A stretch of DNA of 64,000 nt, from the NCBI RefSeq assembly GCF_001975665.1, contig NZ_CP019419.1, positions 496,001 through 560,000 of the forward strand, written 5' to 3'. This stretch comes from Polaribacter reichenbachii (lineage in GTDB: Bacteria; Bacteroidota; Bacteroidia; Flavobacteriales; Flavobacteriaceae). Shown in pieces: positions 43,080-52,617 of this stretch; position 1 is the stretch's first letter, and each line of letters starts with the position of its first letter. The position numbers and the translations under genes were made by a program. The notes under the pieces were generated by a model, which was not told where the DNA came from, did no database searches, and worked only from the letters and a program-made list of their open reading frames with translations.

Positions 43080-45323
43080 TTACTTTATTTTAAATCGTAA
43101 ACCAGCATAAATTGATCGCCCGAAAATAGGTGCATACACAATTGTTGTATCAAAATTAGTTCCAAAAGGATCATCGCTAGCTAAAATAGGGTTATTTTGT
43201 TGAACATTTGTAAGATTTTCACCCCCAAAATAAACTTCAAATTTACTACTGAATACTTTTGTAATCTGTGAGTTTAATAATTGATATGGCTCTGAATTTA
43301 CTGGTAATTGATACACTAAAGGGTTTGAACTTGTATCAGGCAAACGCTGCTTACCAATGTTATTAAAAGTAACATCAAACCTCCACTGTGCGTCTTTTTC
43401 TGTCAATTCAGTTTCATAAGAAAGGTTGGCAAAAAAACGATCTTTTGGTTGAATCGGTTTTTGCAAATTACCAGATTTATAATCCGAAGAAATATCAAAA
43501 TATTTATAAGCTGTTCTTAAATTAAAGTTTTTTGCTAATGCATAATTTACTTCTACTTGAAAACTATTCGCAATACTTTTACCATCTAAATTATAAAAAG
43601 AAATTTCTTGCGGATTTTCCCAATCCACAATTACTTGGTTATCAAATTTTGTTTGATAAAAATCGAAAGTAATATCACCTTTATTATCGAATAAATTAAA
43701 TTTCTGCAAATAAGAAACTCCATAATTCCAAGCAATTTCTGGGTTTAATCCATAGATATTACCACCAACATCATCAATATTAATCTGTCTTGCACTTGCA
43801 AATAACTGCTGATTTTCTGCGAAAATATTAGCACTTCTTTTTCCTCTACCCACAGAGGCTCTAAAAACTCCTTTTTCCCAAGGCACGTAGCGTAAATGCA
43901 ATCTTGGTGTAATAAAAGTACCTAATAAATTATGTGTATCTATTCGTAAACCTGCAGTTAAACTAAAATCTTCTAAATTATCGAAAGCATATTCAAAAAA
44001 AGCACCTAACGAATTTTCGTTTCTTTCATAATTTGTGGTGTTTACTAGCTCATCAAATTGATCATAAGTAAAGCTTAAACCTGTTTTAAATTTGTTTCTA
44101 GTATCACCAATAATTGAATTAAAAATAATATTTGAATACACACTTTGATGCTGTATATCATAAACATTTAACCCAAAATAAGAATCTTGCTGATGGTTAC
44201 TATATGCCATTTGAAAACCAATACTCTGAAAAGGTATTTCTGGAAAAACATACCCAACTTTTGCTGATGTGTCAAAACGTTTGGTATCAATTTCACTTCC
44301 CCAAGCACTTGTAGTTCCTTTATCTAAATCTGGGTTAAAACTAATTTCTCCAGTCTGTTTTTCATCATTTAAAAAACGAACATTTATAAAACTTACCCAA
44401 CCTTTTTCTGCATCTGTAAATTGCCATCTATTCATAACATTAATCTGGTTAGACAAAGGCATATCTAAAAAATTATCGTTATTCTTATCAAATTTTTCAC
44501 CTCTATAATTTCCGTGAATGTAAAAACCTGTTCGCCATTTTTCAGAAATTTTCTGATTAAAATGTGTATTTAATTCTAACCTTCCATTTATTGAACTATA
44601 AGCATTCAAAAAGAATCTATTGTCTGTAAATGGTTTTACCAATTCTGCATTTATTTGCCCAGAAATACTCTCAAAACCATTAACTACAGAACCAGCACCT
44701 TTGGTAATTTGTATACTTTCTACCCAAGTTCCTGGAGTAAAAGTTAGTCCAAAAACCTGACTAGCTCCTCTTACAGATGGTATGTTTTCTTGTGTAATTA
44801 ACAAATACGGACTTGTTAAGCCCAACATTTGAATCTGTTTTGTGCCTGTTAAAGCATCAGAAAAACTTAAATCGATAGACGGATTTGTTTCAAAACTTTC
44901 AGCTAAATTACAGCAAGCTGCTTTTAGCAATTCAGCAGAATTAACAGTAAACATATTTGTGGTTGATAAAAACGACTTCTGAACCGCATTTCGTTTACTT
45001 TTAATGGTAATTTCTTCTAGATCACTTTCTGCAGTTAAAAAATGATGAATTGGCTTTAAACTTTTAATTGTAATTGTATCGGTTTTAAAGCCCAAATAAC
45101 TAATTACTAATTTTGAATATTCTTTTTTATAATTGATAGTAAACCAGCCTTTATTATTGGTTATTGCACTAACGTTTGTATTAAGCCAATGTACTGTTGC
45201 CCCTTCTACACCCAAATTGTCTTTAGGGTTGTTTTTATCCATAATCATTCCTTTAAAAGTATTTTGAGAAAAGATTAAAATGGGCATAAACAGTAAAAAG
45301 CTATTTATGATATATTTTTTCAT
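43080..45323 (-). CDS. TonB-dependent receptor
   Basis: A 747-residue outer-membrane receptor. Signal peptide (1-19), a carboxypeptidase-regulatory-like domain (about 20-105; FKGMIMDKNNPKDNLGVEGATV), a plug domain (about 115-225; ITKGAGSVVNGFESISGQINAEL) and a 22-strand barrel ending FGRSIYAGLRFKIK. It sits between an HYC_CC_PP protein and an HMA protein, both Cys-rich. A role in copper or other metal uptake is therefore the likely one. Confidence 0.93.
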   Translation of the reverse strand: MKKYIINSFLLFMPILIFSQNTFKGMIMDKNNPKDNLGVEGATVHWLNTNVSAITNNKGWFTINYKKEYSKLVISYLGFKTDTITIKSLKPIHHFLTAESDLEEITIKSKRNAVQKSFLSTTNMFTVNSAELLKAACCNLAESFETNPSIDLSFSDALTGTKQIQMLGLTSPYLLITQENIPSVRGASQVFGLTFTPGTWVESIQITKGAGSVVNGFESISGQINAELVKPFTDNRFFLNAYSSINGRLELNTHFNQKISEKWRTGFYIHGNYRGEKFDKNNDNFLDMPLSNQINVMNRWQFTDAEKGWVSFINVRFLNDEKQTGEISFNPDLDKGTTSAWGSEIDTKRFDTSAKVGYVFPEIPFQSIGFQMAYSNHQQDSYFGLNVYDIQHQSVYSNIIFNSIIGDTRNKFKTGLSFTYDQFDELVNTTNYERNENSLGAFFEYAFDNLEDFSLTAGLRIDTHNLLGTFITPRLHLRYVPWEKGVFRASVGRGKRSANIFAENQQLFASARQINIDDVGGNIYGLNPEIAWNYGVSYLQKFNLFDNKGDITFDFYQTKFDNQVIVDWENPQEISFYNLDGKSIANSFQVEVNYALAKNFNLRTAYKYFDISSDYKSGNLQKPIQPKDRFFANLSYETELTEKDAQWRFDVTFNNIGKQRLPDTSSNPLVYQLPVNSEPYQLLNSQITKVFSSKFEVYFGGENLTNVQQNNPILASDDPFGTNFDTTIVYAPIFGRSIYAGLRFKIK

Positions 45324-45465
45324 TTTTATTGATTTTATTTATGTGATATTGCCTATTTTATCCTTAAAAAAGGACAAATCAATTCTGAATTTCTGTTTTT
45401 TACAGAAACTACATTTCAAAGAGTTTACAACAGATAAGACTGTCAGAAAACTCTTAGCTATAAAA

Positions 45466-45870
45466 TCAAATTAAAAAAACTTGGTATAATACCTGATAAT
45501 CTGTAGGAATATCTGGAGGAGAAAAATCTTTATAAAAAATGTTTTTAGATGCATTTTTTACTAATAATTTTTTAAACGATAAAAAATAAGCAGCTAAAAA
45601 TTGTTGCTTTTCAAAAGAGAAATTATCTATTTTCTGAAACTGCAATTCATCTTGCCCTTCTACTTTATGCACTTCATCTTTACAACAGCTTTTCATTTTT
45701 GCTTCAGAAACGTTGGACATTTCCATTCCACAAGCCTCTGCTTCTCCTGTAAAAGAAACATCAACTAAAAAATCTCCACAATAATGTTTTGCTACAGTAA
45801 AAGACAATGTAGAAAATAACACTAAGAGTGCTAAAACTATTGAGGTTATTTTAATGATTATTTTTTTCAT
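45466..45870 (-). CDS. HYC_CC_PP family protein
   Basis: 134 residues from the ATG at 45870. It has the three motifs that name the family: HYC at 29-31 (AKHYCGDFLVDV), CC at 62-63 (KSCCKDEVHKV) and PP near 120 (FSPPDIPTDY). An N-terminal hydrophobic segment (about 5-26) is a signal peptide or anchor. Function unknown; family members often lie beside metal-uptake receptors, as here. First gene of the leftward operon with the receptor and HMA protein. Confidence 0.85.
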   Translation of the reverse strand: MKKIIIKITSIVLALLVLFSTLSFTVAKHYCGDFLVDVSFTGEAEACGMEMSNVSEAKMKSCCKDEVHKVEGQDELQFQKIDNFSFEKQQFLAAYFLSFKKLLVKNASKNIFYKDFSPPDIPTDYQVLYQVFLI

Positions 45871-45971
45871 TTCTATGTGCAAAAATACAATAAGTAAATT
45901 TAAAATTTTGTTAAACTGATTTCAAATCACTAAATAAAATAAGAAATATTAAATAATGAAAAATTTTAATT

Positions 45972-45979
45972 TATTTTTG
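45972..45979 (+). promoter_or_regulatory. -7 box (TATTTTTG) of the GAF gene
   Basis: A perfect TAnnTTTG element 19 bp before the ATG at 45999. No clear TTG partner. Confidence 0.45.
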
Positions 45980-45998
45980 CAGACAATTTTACAACATT

Positions 45999-46451
45999 AT
46001 GAACGTACCATTTTTAAAACAAGAAATCGATAAGATAATTACATCTACATCAACTATAGAAAAGAAATTACAAACCATTTGTAATTTTTTAGAAGGTGAA
46101 GTTTCTTATTATGATTGGGTAGGTTTTTATTTTAAAAATGGTGATAAAAACGAGCTTAAATTAGCTCAATATACAGGGGAAGAAACTGAGCACACAATAA
46201 TACCTTTTGGAAAAGGAATCTGTGGACAAGTTGCAGTTAGTAATGAAAACTTTGTTGTACAAGATGTTTCTGCACAAGACAATTACATTTCTTGTGGTTG
46301 GAAAGTTAAATCTGAAATTGTGATTCCTATTTTTGTAAACGGAGAAAATATTGGTCAAATTGATATTGATTCTCATACTGCAAATACATTTTCTGTAAAA
46401 GATGAGGAGCTTTTAGAGTATGTTTGTGAAAAATTATCAAAGATTCTTTAA
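45999..46451 (+). CDS. GAF domain protein, free methionine-(R)-sulfoxide reductase-like
   Basis: A 150-residue single-GAF protein. YDWVGFYFKNGD, then FGKGICGQVAVSNENFVVQDVSA and NYISCGWKVKSEIVIPIF match the fRMsr (YebR) family. Two of the catalytic cysteines are in place at C75 and C99; the third expected Cys is absent here or elsewhere. It should reduce free methionine-(R)-sulfoxide and protect from oxidation. Stand-alone gene with its own promoter. Confidence 0.85.
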   Translation: MNVPFLKQEIDKIITSTSTIEKKLQTICNFLEGEVSYYDWVGFYFKNGDKNELKLAQYTGEETEHTIIPFGKGICGQVAVSNENFVVQDVSAQDNYISCGWKVKSEIVIPIFVNGENIGQIDIDSHTANTFSVKDEELLEYVCEKLSKIL

Positions 46452-46526
46452 TTTCTTTGATTTTTATTTTCATTTTACTTAAATTTGATGAATATAATTC
46501 AAATTCGTAACAATCAAACTATTAAA

Positions 46527-46655
46527 ATGAAAAACCAAAACACTACTGCTGCTTTTTCTTCACAAAATTCATCAACTAATTACACATCAGAAAAACAATC
46601 TTTAATATACCAGTTCAGAGATTGGTTAAGAGATTTTTTAGATAATGCCGAGTAA
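46527..46655 (+). CDS. Small ORF, 42 residues, unknown
   Basis: An ATG-initiated ORF in the gap between the GAF gene and purH. The first half is Ser/Thr/Asn/Gln-rich; the second is an amphipathic helix (SLIYQFRDWLRDFLDNAE) with Trp and Phe on one face. An AT-rich leader precedes it. I recognise no family. The helix pattern and lack of overlap favour a real small protein; it would need ribosome-profiling evidence. Confidence 0.45.
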   Translation: MKNQNTTAAFSSQNSSTNYTSEKQSLIYQFRDWLRDFLDNAE

Positions 46656-46709
46656 ATTTTAGACTTTAACAAATTGTTAATTACTACCCTATTTTGTTAC
46701 TATCTTTTA

Positions 46710-46740
46710 TTGTGTTTTCTTTAAGGTTTGTTTAGTTTTG
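46710..46740 (+). promoter_or_regulatory. Promoter of purH
   Basis: TTG (46710-46712), a 20-bp spacer and a perfect TAGTTTTG (46733-46740). The -7 box ends 23 bp before the ATG at 46764. Confidence 0.7.
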
Positions 46741-46763
46741 CGTGCTTAACAATACAACAACAA

Positions 46764-48290
46764 ATGAGCACTTCAAAAACGATTAAATCTGCATTAATTT
46801 CTGTATTTCATAAAGATGGTTTAGCACCAATTGTACAAAAATTAAACGAATTAGGAGTAACAATTTATTCTACTGGTGGTACTGAAAAATTCATTAAAGA
46901 ATTGGGTATAGATGTAGTTCCTGTAGAAGATGTAACTTCTTATCCTTCTATTTTAGGAGGTAGAGTAAAAACTTTACATCCAAAAGTTTTTGGAGGAATT
47001 TTAAACAGACAAGATCACGTAGGCGATGTTGCAGAAATGCAGGAATATGAAATTCCGCAATTAGATTTAGTAATTGTAGATTTATATCCTTTTGAAAAAA
47101 CAGTAGCTTCTGGTGCGCCAGAACAAGATATTGTAGAGAAAATTGATATTGGTGGTATTTCTTTAATTAGAGCATCAGCAAAAAACTTTAAAGACACATT
47201 TACAGTTTCTTCTATGGAACAATATGATGAGTTTTTATCAATTATATCAGAAAATAATGGTGAAACTTCTTTAGAACAAAGAAAAACATTTGCTGCAAAA
47301 TCTTTTAATATTTCTTCGCATTACGATACTGCAATTTTTAATTATTTTAATGAAGATGAAGTAGTTTTTAAAGCAAGCGAAACCACTTCTAAAACTTTAA
47401 GATATGGAGAAAACCCACATCAAAAAGGATATTTCTTTGGTGATTTAGAAGCAATGTTCGATAAATTACATGGTAAAGAATTAAGCTACAACAATCTTTT
47501 AGATGTTGATGCAGCTGTAAATTTAATGAATGAATTTGTTGGAGAAGACCCAACTTTTGCAGTTTTAAAACACAATAACGCTTGTGGGTTTGCACAAAGA
47601 GCTACAATTAAACAAGCATATGTAGATGCTTTAGCAGGAGATCCTGTTTCTGCTTTTGGAGGAGTTTTAATAGCTAATAAAGAAATTGACGCAGAAACTG
47701 CAGCAGAAATTCATAAATTATTTTGTGAAGTAGTGATTGCACCAAGTTATTCTGATGAAGCTTTAACAACCTTAAAAGGAAAGAAAAATAGAGTTATTTT
47801 AATTCAGAAAACCACAGAATTACCTGTTCAAAATGTTAGAACAGCATTAAATGGTTTATTAGTACAAGATAAAGATTCTAAAACTGATACTTTAGAGGAT
47901 TTAACTTATGTTACCGACACAAAACCAACGGATAGCGAAATTAAAGATTTATTATTTGCATCAAAAATTTGTAAGCATACAAAATCGAATACCATTGTAT
48001 TTACAAAAAATAATCAATTATTAGCAAGTGGAACAGGACAAACAAGTAGAGTTGATGCCTTAAGACAAGCTATTGAAAAAGCAACTAGTTTTGGTTTCGA
48101 TTTAAAAGGAGCTGTTATGGCCAGTGATGCTTTTTTCCCTTTTCCTGATTGTGTAGAAATTGCAGATAAAGCAGGAATTACAAGTGTAATTCAACCAGGT
48201 GGCTCTATAAAAGATCAGTTGAGTATAGATTATTGTAATGCTAATAATATATCTATGGTTATGACAGGAACTAGACATTTTAAACATTAA
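46764..48290 (+). CDS. purH: Bifunctional AICAR transformylase / IMP cyclohydrolase
   Basis: 508 residues from the ATG at 46764. The open frame starts at 46728, but that lies inside the promoter. The N-terminal MGS-like IMP cyclohydrolase domain has ISVFHKDGL and YSTGGTEKFI, with LGGRVKTLHPKVFGGIL. The C-terminal AICAR transformylase domain shows the LRYGENPHQ and KHNNACG motifs and an intact end. It performs the last two steps of IMP synthesis. It precedes the mre operon, which has its own -7 box. Confidence 0.97.
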   Translation: MSTSKTIKSALISVFHKDGLAPIVQKLNELGVTIYSTGGTEKFIKELGIDVVPVEDVTSYPSILGGRVKTLHPKVFGGILNRQDHVGDVAEMQEYEIPQLDLVIVDLYPFEKTVASGAPEQDIVEKIDIGGISLIRASAKNFKDTFTVSSMEQYDEFLSIISENNGETSLEQRKTFAAKSFNISSHYDTAIFNYFNEDEVVFKASETTSKTLRYGENPHQKGYFFGDLEAMFDKLHGKELSYNNLLDVDAAVNLMNEFVGEDPTFAVLKHNNACGFAQRATIKQAYVDALAGDPVSAFGGVLIANKEIDAETAAEIHKLFCEVVIAPSYSDEALTTLKGKKNRVILIQKTTELPVQNVRTALNGLLVQDKDSKTDTLEDLTYVTDTKPTDSEIKDLLFASKICKHTKSNTIVFTKNNQLLASGTGQTSRVDALRQAIEKATSFGFDLKGAVMASDAFFPFPDCVEIADKAGITSVIQPGGSIKDQLSIDYCNANNISMVMTGTRHFKH

Positions 48291-48320
48291 GAAATTAACA
48301 GTTTTACAGATTTATTTTAT

Positions 48321-48328
48321 TAAATTTG
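48321..48328 (+). promoter_or_regulatory. -7 box (TAAATTTG) of mreB
   Basis: A perfect TAnnTTTG element 35 bp before mreB. No TTG is at the expected distance, so it may be a weak internal promoter behind purH. Confidence 0.45.
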
Positions 48329-48363
48329 TAAGATTACACAGTTAAAAATAAGATAAATATTTT

Positions 48364-49392
48364 ATGGGTTTTTTTGATTTTATGACAGAAGATATTGCGA
48401 TCGATTTAGGAACCGCAAATACTTTAATAATTCATAATGGAAAAGTGGTTATTGATAGCCCTTCTATAGTTGCAAGAAATAGAATTACAGGCAAAATTAT
48501 TGCAATTGGTCAAGAAGCTAATTTAATGCAAGGAAAAACCCATGAAAATATTAAAACTATTCGTCCTTTAAAAGACGGTGTAATTGCAGATTTCCAGGCA
48601 TCTGAAGAAATGATTAAAGAATTTGTTAAGCAGATTCCATCAATAAAGAAAAAAATATTTCCACCAGCCTTAAGAATGGTAATCTGTATACCTTCTGGAA
48701 TTACAGAGGTAGAAAAACGTGCAGTACGTGATTCTGCCAAACATATGAATGCCAAAGAAATTTATTTAATTTACGAACCAATGGCTGCTGCAATTGGTGT
48801 TGGTATTGATATTATGGAACCAAAAGGTAATATGATTATTGATATAGGTGGTGGTACAACAGAAATAGCAGTTATTGCTTTAGGTGGTATTGTTTGCGAC
48901 CAATCTGTAAAAGTTGCTGGAGATTTATTTACCAGTGATATTATGTACTATATGCGTACGCAACATAACTTACACGTTGGTGAAACTACAGCAGAAAAGA
49001 TTAAAATAACAATTGGTGCAGCAACTGAAGATTTAGAAACTCCGCCAGATGAAATGTTAGTTCAAGGTAGAGATTTATTAAGCGGAAAACCTAAACAAGT
49101 AAAAGTATCTTTTAGAGAAATTGCAAAAGCTTTAGACAAATCTATCTTAAGAATCGAAGATGCTGTAATGGAAACTTTATCTAAAACTCCACCAGAATTA
49201 GCTGCAGATATTTATAATACTGGTATTTATTTAGCTGGTGGTGGTTCTATGTTAAGAGGTTTAGACAAGCGTTTATCTCGTAAAACAGATTTACCTGTTT
49301 ATGTAACAGAAGACCCTTTAAGAGCTGTTGTTCGTGGAACAGGAATTGCTTTAAAAGAACTTAGCAAATACAAGAACGTTTTAATGAATTAG
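48364..49392 (+). CDS. mreB: Rod shape-determining protein MreB
   Basis: 342 residues of the bacterial actin family. It has the phosphate-1 loop (EDIAIDLGTANTLI), KGVI-type core, phosphate-2 (MIIDIGGGTTEIAV) and the adenosine motif (GIYLAGGGSMLRG). It forms membrane-bound filaments that guide cell-wall synthesis. First gene of mreB-mreC-mreD-mrdA-rodA. The cells should be rods. Confidence 0.97.
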   Translation: MGFFDFMTEDIAIDLGTANTLIIHNGKVVIDSPSIVARNRITGKIIAIGQEANLMQGKTHENIKTIRPLKDGVIADFQASEEMIKEFVKQIPSIKKKIFPPALRMVICIPSGITEVEKRAVRDSAKHMNAKEIYLIYEPMAAAIGVGIDIMEPKGNMIIDIGGGTTEIAVIALGGIVCDQSVKVAGDLFTSDIMYYMRTQHNLHVGETTAEKIKITIGAATEDLETPPDEMLVQGRDLLSGKPKQVKVSFREIAKALDKSILRIEDAVMETLSKTPPELAADIYNTGIYLAGGGSMLRGLDKRLSRKTDLPVYVTEDPLRAVVRGTGIALKELSKYKNVLMN

Positions 49393-49410
49393 CATTTTTA
49401 AGTTTTAACA

Positions 49411-50235
49411 ATGCAACAAATTATCTTTTTTTTACAGAAATTTAAAAATTTTCTGTTTTTTTTATTGTTAGCACTTATTTCACTTGCATTAACTTTTAAT
49501 AATCTTAATTTTCATAAAAGTAAGTTTGTAAATTCTGCAAATTCTGTAACTGGTGGCTTATATTCAAAAGCTTCAAATATTTCTGAATATTGGAGTTTAA
49601 AATCGGAAAATAAAAGTTTAGCCGAAGAAAACACACGTTTAAAAAACTTATTAGAAAAAAACTCTTCAGTAATTTATAATTCAGATTCAACTGTGGTAGA
49701 CTCTGTTAAATATCATCAAAAATACACGTATACTACTGCAAAAATTATCAACAATAATTATTCTAAAGCGTTTAATTTTTTAACTATTAACAAAGGAGAA
49801 ACCCAAGGAATTACTAAAGAAATGGCTGTTGTAAATAGCAAAGGAATTATTGGCATTACAGACAATACTTCTAATGGCTACGCTAGAGTACAATCCATAT
49901 TAAATAGAAATAGTAAGATAAATGCTCGTTTAAAAAACAGTAGTTATTTTGGTACTTTAAGTTGGAATGGTGTAGAGTACAATACCGTTCAACTTTCTGA
50001 TATACCAAGACAAGCACCTTTAAAAATTGGAGATACAATTGAAACAGGAGGTAAATCTACCATTTTTCCAGAAGGAATTTTAATAGGTACAATATCAAAA
50101 GTAAATAAAGGAAATACAGCAGATAATAAAGTAGACGTACTACTTTTTAATGACATGAGTAATCTTGGCTATGTACAGATTATTAAAAATTTAGATAAAC
50201 AAGAAATAAAAAATTTAGAAACACAAAATGAATAA
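49411..50235 (+). CDS. mreC: Rod shape-determining protein MreC
   Basis: 274 residues with one N-terminal membrane helix (about 12-30), a coiled coil (about 60-90) and the periplasmic MreC beta-domains (INKGETQGITKEMAVVNSKGIIG; NARLKNSSYFGTLSWNG). It links MreB to the elongation complex. The stop overlaps the mreD start by 8 bp. Confidence 0.94.
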   Translation: MQQIIFFLQKFKNFLFFLLLALISLALTFNNLNFHKSKFVNSANSVTGGLYSKASNISEYWSLKSENKSLAEENTRLKNLLEKNSSVIYNSDSTVVDSVKYHQKYTYTTAKIINNNYSKAFNFLTINKGETQGITKEMAVVNSKGIIGITDNTSNGYARVQSILNRNSKINARLKNSSYFGTLSWNGVEYNTVQLSDIPRQAPLKIGDTIETGGKSTIFPEGILIGTISKVNKGNTADNKVDVLLFNDMSNLGYVQIIKNLDKQEIKNLETQNE

Positions 50236-50731
50236 ACCATTTAGTATGGCAATATTATTTTTCTTCCTGCTTTTTTTGCAGGTTTTTGTGTTGAATAATA
50301 TTTTATTCTTAGGCTATATAAATCCTTACATATACATTGTTTTTGTATTTTTATATCCTTTAAAAGAAAATAGATTTACATTTCTATTTACCAGTTTTTT
50401 ATTGGGGATTATTATCGATTTCTTTTCAGATTCTGGAGGTATTCATGCTTTTTCAATTTTATGTATTGCCTATTTAAGACTATTTTTTATTCGATTGTTT
50501 TTTAAGAAAGTTGAGGCTGATTATCCTTTTTTTAGTTTAAAATCAGAATCTTTTGGTAAAATTTTTAACTATGTTACAACTTTAACTTTTATTCATCACT
50601 TAATCTACTTTTCTTTAGCTAACTTTAGCTTCTATAATTACAGTAATGTACTTTTAAACACACTATATTCTAGTGTATTTACGTTACTATTGTATTTTAC
50701 AGGAACTTATATTTTTACTAAAAGCGAATAA
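50228..50731 (+). CDS. mreD: Rod shape-determining protein MreD
   Basis: A 167-residue, very hydrophobic protein with about five membrane helices. Sequence identity is weak in this family; position between mreC and mrdA and the length support the call. The start overlaps mreC by 8 bp and the stop shares a base with the mrdA start (TAATG). It is a membrane partner of MreC in the elongasome. Confidence 0.88.
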   Translation: MNKPFSMAILFFFLLFLQVFVLNNILFLGYINPYIYIVFVFLYPLKENRFTFLFTSFLLGIIIDFFSDSGGIHAFSILCIAYLRLFFIRLFFKKVEADYPFFSLKSESFGKIFNYVTTLTFIHHLIYFSLANFSFYNYSNVLLNTLYSSVFTLLLYFTGTYIFTKSE

Positions 50732-52617
50732 TGCAAAGAAGTTTTTTACTCTATTTTTTAATTACCCTTATTGGGTTAATTTTTATTGGACGACTGTTTC
50801 AATTGCAAATAATTAAACACGAAAGTTATGACCCTATTCATAATGCTGCTGTTAAAATTATGTACGATTATCCAGAGCGTGGTTATGTTTATGACAGAAA
50901 TGGAAAGTTATTAATTGCCAATCAGCTTTCTTACGATGTTATGGTGCAACCCAACCAAGTTAAAGAATTAGATACATTAGAGTTTTGTAAACTTTTAAAT
51001 ATTGATGAAGAAGATTTCTTAAAACGATTTAAAAAAGCAGAAAAATACGCTACATATTTACCATCTGTTTTTCTAAAACAATTGGCCAAAGAAGACTTTG
51101 CTTTTTTACAAGAAAAATTACATAAATACAGAGGTTTTTATATCCAAAAAAGAATAATTAGAGACTACCCAATAAAAGCTGCTGCAAATGTTTTAGGTTA
51201 TATTGGTGAAGTAAATGAGCAAAAAGCCAGAGAAAATGATTACTACCAGCAAGGAGAATTAGAAGGTAAAGACGGAATTGAAAGACAATATGAAAACGAA
51301 TTAAGAGGAAGAAAAGGAAAAAAATACCTCCACAGAAATCGTTTTAACAAAGTTACAGGTTCCTTTAAAGATGGTATTTACGACACTTTACCAGAAAATG
51401 GAAAAGACCTTATGCTTACACTTGATATCGATTTACAAGTTTATGCACAAAAATTAATGAAAGGCAAACGTGGAGGAATCGTAGCTATAGAGCCTTCAAC
51501 TGGCGAAATTTTAGCATTGGTTACTGCTCCTTCTTATGACCCTAATATGTTAGTAGGTAGAAAACGTTCTAAAAACTCAGTTAAATTATTTAACGATACT
51601 ATCAGTAAACCAAGTTACGATAGAGGTTTATTAGCAGCATATGCACCTGGATCTCCATTTAAAATGATGAATGCTTTAATTGGTTTACAAGAAAAAGTAA
51701 TTAATCAACAAACAGGTTTTAGTTGTTATGGTGGTTATAGATATGGTAATAGAGCTAATGAATTTATGAAATGTCATTGCGATATTTACGGTACGCCTCT
51801 TAAATTAAAAACAGCAATTGCTAAATCTTGTAATAGTTATTTTTCTAATACTTATAAGAGGATTGTAGAAAAAGATAACAACCCTACAGAAGGTGTAAAT
51901 AATTGGCACAATCACGTAGCTAGTTTTGGTTTAGGTAATTACTTAGGTTACGATTTACCTGCAGGCCAAAAAGGATTAATACCAGATGGTAATTATTATA
52001 ATAGAAGATTAAATTACAGATGGAATGGTTCATCTATAATCTCGAATGCAATTGGGCAAGGAGAAATATTAACAACACCTATTCAACTAGCAAATTTTAC
52101 AGCTGCTATTGCCAATAGAGGATATTTTTACACACCTCATATTGTTAAAAAAATTGATTCTAGTTTTATTGATAACCCAAAATACATACAACCTAAAAAA
52201 ACGACAATAGATAAAGAACATTTTGAACCAGTTATAGAAGCAATGCATGAAGTTTTTAAAACTGGGACAGGTAGATGGAGCCAAGTAAAAGGAATTGAAA
52301 TATGTGGAAAAACAGGAACTGCCGAGAACTTTGTTATTATTGAAGGTATAAAAAAACAATTGGCAGATCATTCTATATTGGTTGCTTTTGCTCCAAAAAA
52401 GAACCCAAAAATTGCATTGGCCGTTTTTGTAGAAAATGGAGGTTATGGTTCTACAATCGCAGCTCCAATTACAAGTCTATTGATAGAAAAATATATTAAC
52501 GGAGAAATCTCTGCAAAAAACAAGTATCGAGAATTAAATATGTTGAATAAAAGTCTGCAAGAAATTTATGATATTCAATTACAAAAACCTATAGAAATTG
52601 CGTCAAGAACGAAATAA
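50731..52617 (+). CDS. mrdA: Penicillin-binding protein 2
   Basis: A 628-residue class B PBP with an N-terminal anchor (about 5-23), a dimerisation domain (YPERGYVYDRNGKLLIANQLSYDV) and a transpeptidase domain. The active motifs are in order: SPFK (in YAPGSPFKMM), SCNSYF and CGKTGTAEN. It cross-links peptidoglycan during elongation with RodA. The end overlaps rodA by 20 bp. Length is normal. Confidence 0.96.
   Translation: MQRSFLLYFLITLIGLIFIGRLFQLQIIKHESYDPIHNAAVKIMYDYPERGYVYDRNGKLLIANQLSYDVMVQPNQVKELDTLEFCKLLNIDEEDFLKRFKKAEKYATYLPSVFLKQLAKEDFAFLQEKLHKYRGFYIQKRIIRDYPIKAAANVLGYIGEVNEQKARENDYYQQGELEGKDGIERQYENELRGRKGKKYLHRNRFNKVTGSFKDGIYDTLPENGKDLMLTLDIDLQVYAQKLMKGKRGGIVAIEPSTGEILALVTAPSYDPNMLVGRKRSKNSVKLFNDTISKPSYDRGLLAAYAPGSPFKMMNALIGLQEKVINQQTGFSCYGGYRYGNRANEFMKCHCDIYGTPLKLKTAIAKSCNSYFSNTYKRIVEKDNNPTEGVNNWHNHVASFGLGNYLGYDLPAGQKGLIPDGNYYNRRLNYRWNGSSIISNAIGQGEILTTPIQLANFTAAIANRGYFYTPHIVKKIDSSFIDNPKYIQPKKTTIDKEHFEPVIEAMHEVFKTGTGRWSQVKGIEICGKTGTAENFVIIEGIKKQLADHSILVAFAPKKNPKIALAVFVENGGYGSTIAAPITSLLIEKYINGEISAKNKYRELNMLNKSLQEIYDIQLQKPIEIASRTK

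Noticed and set aside
45280..45474. 64-codon plus-strand ORF between the receptor and HYC_CC_PP genes
   Set aside because: Overlaps the receptor's start on the other strand; hydrophobic residues come from T-rich DNA.
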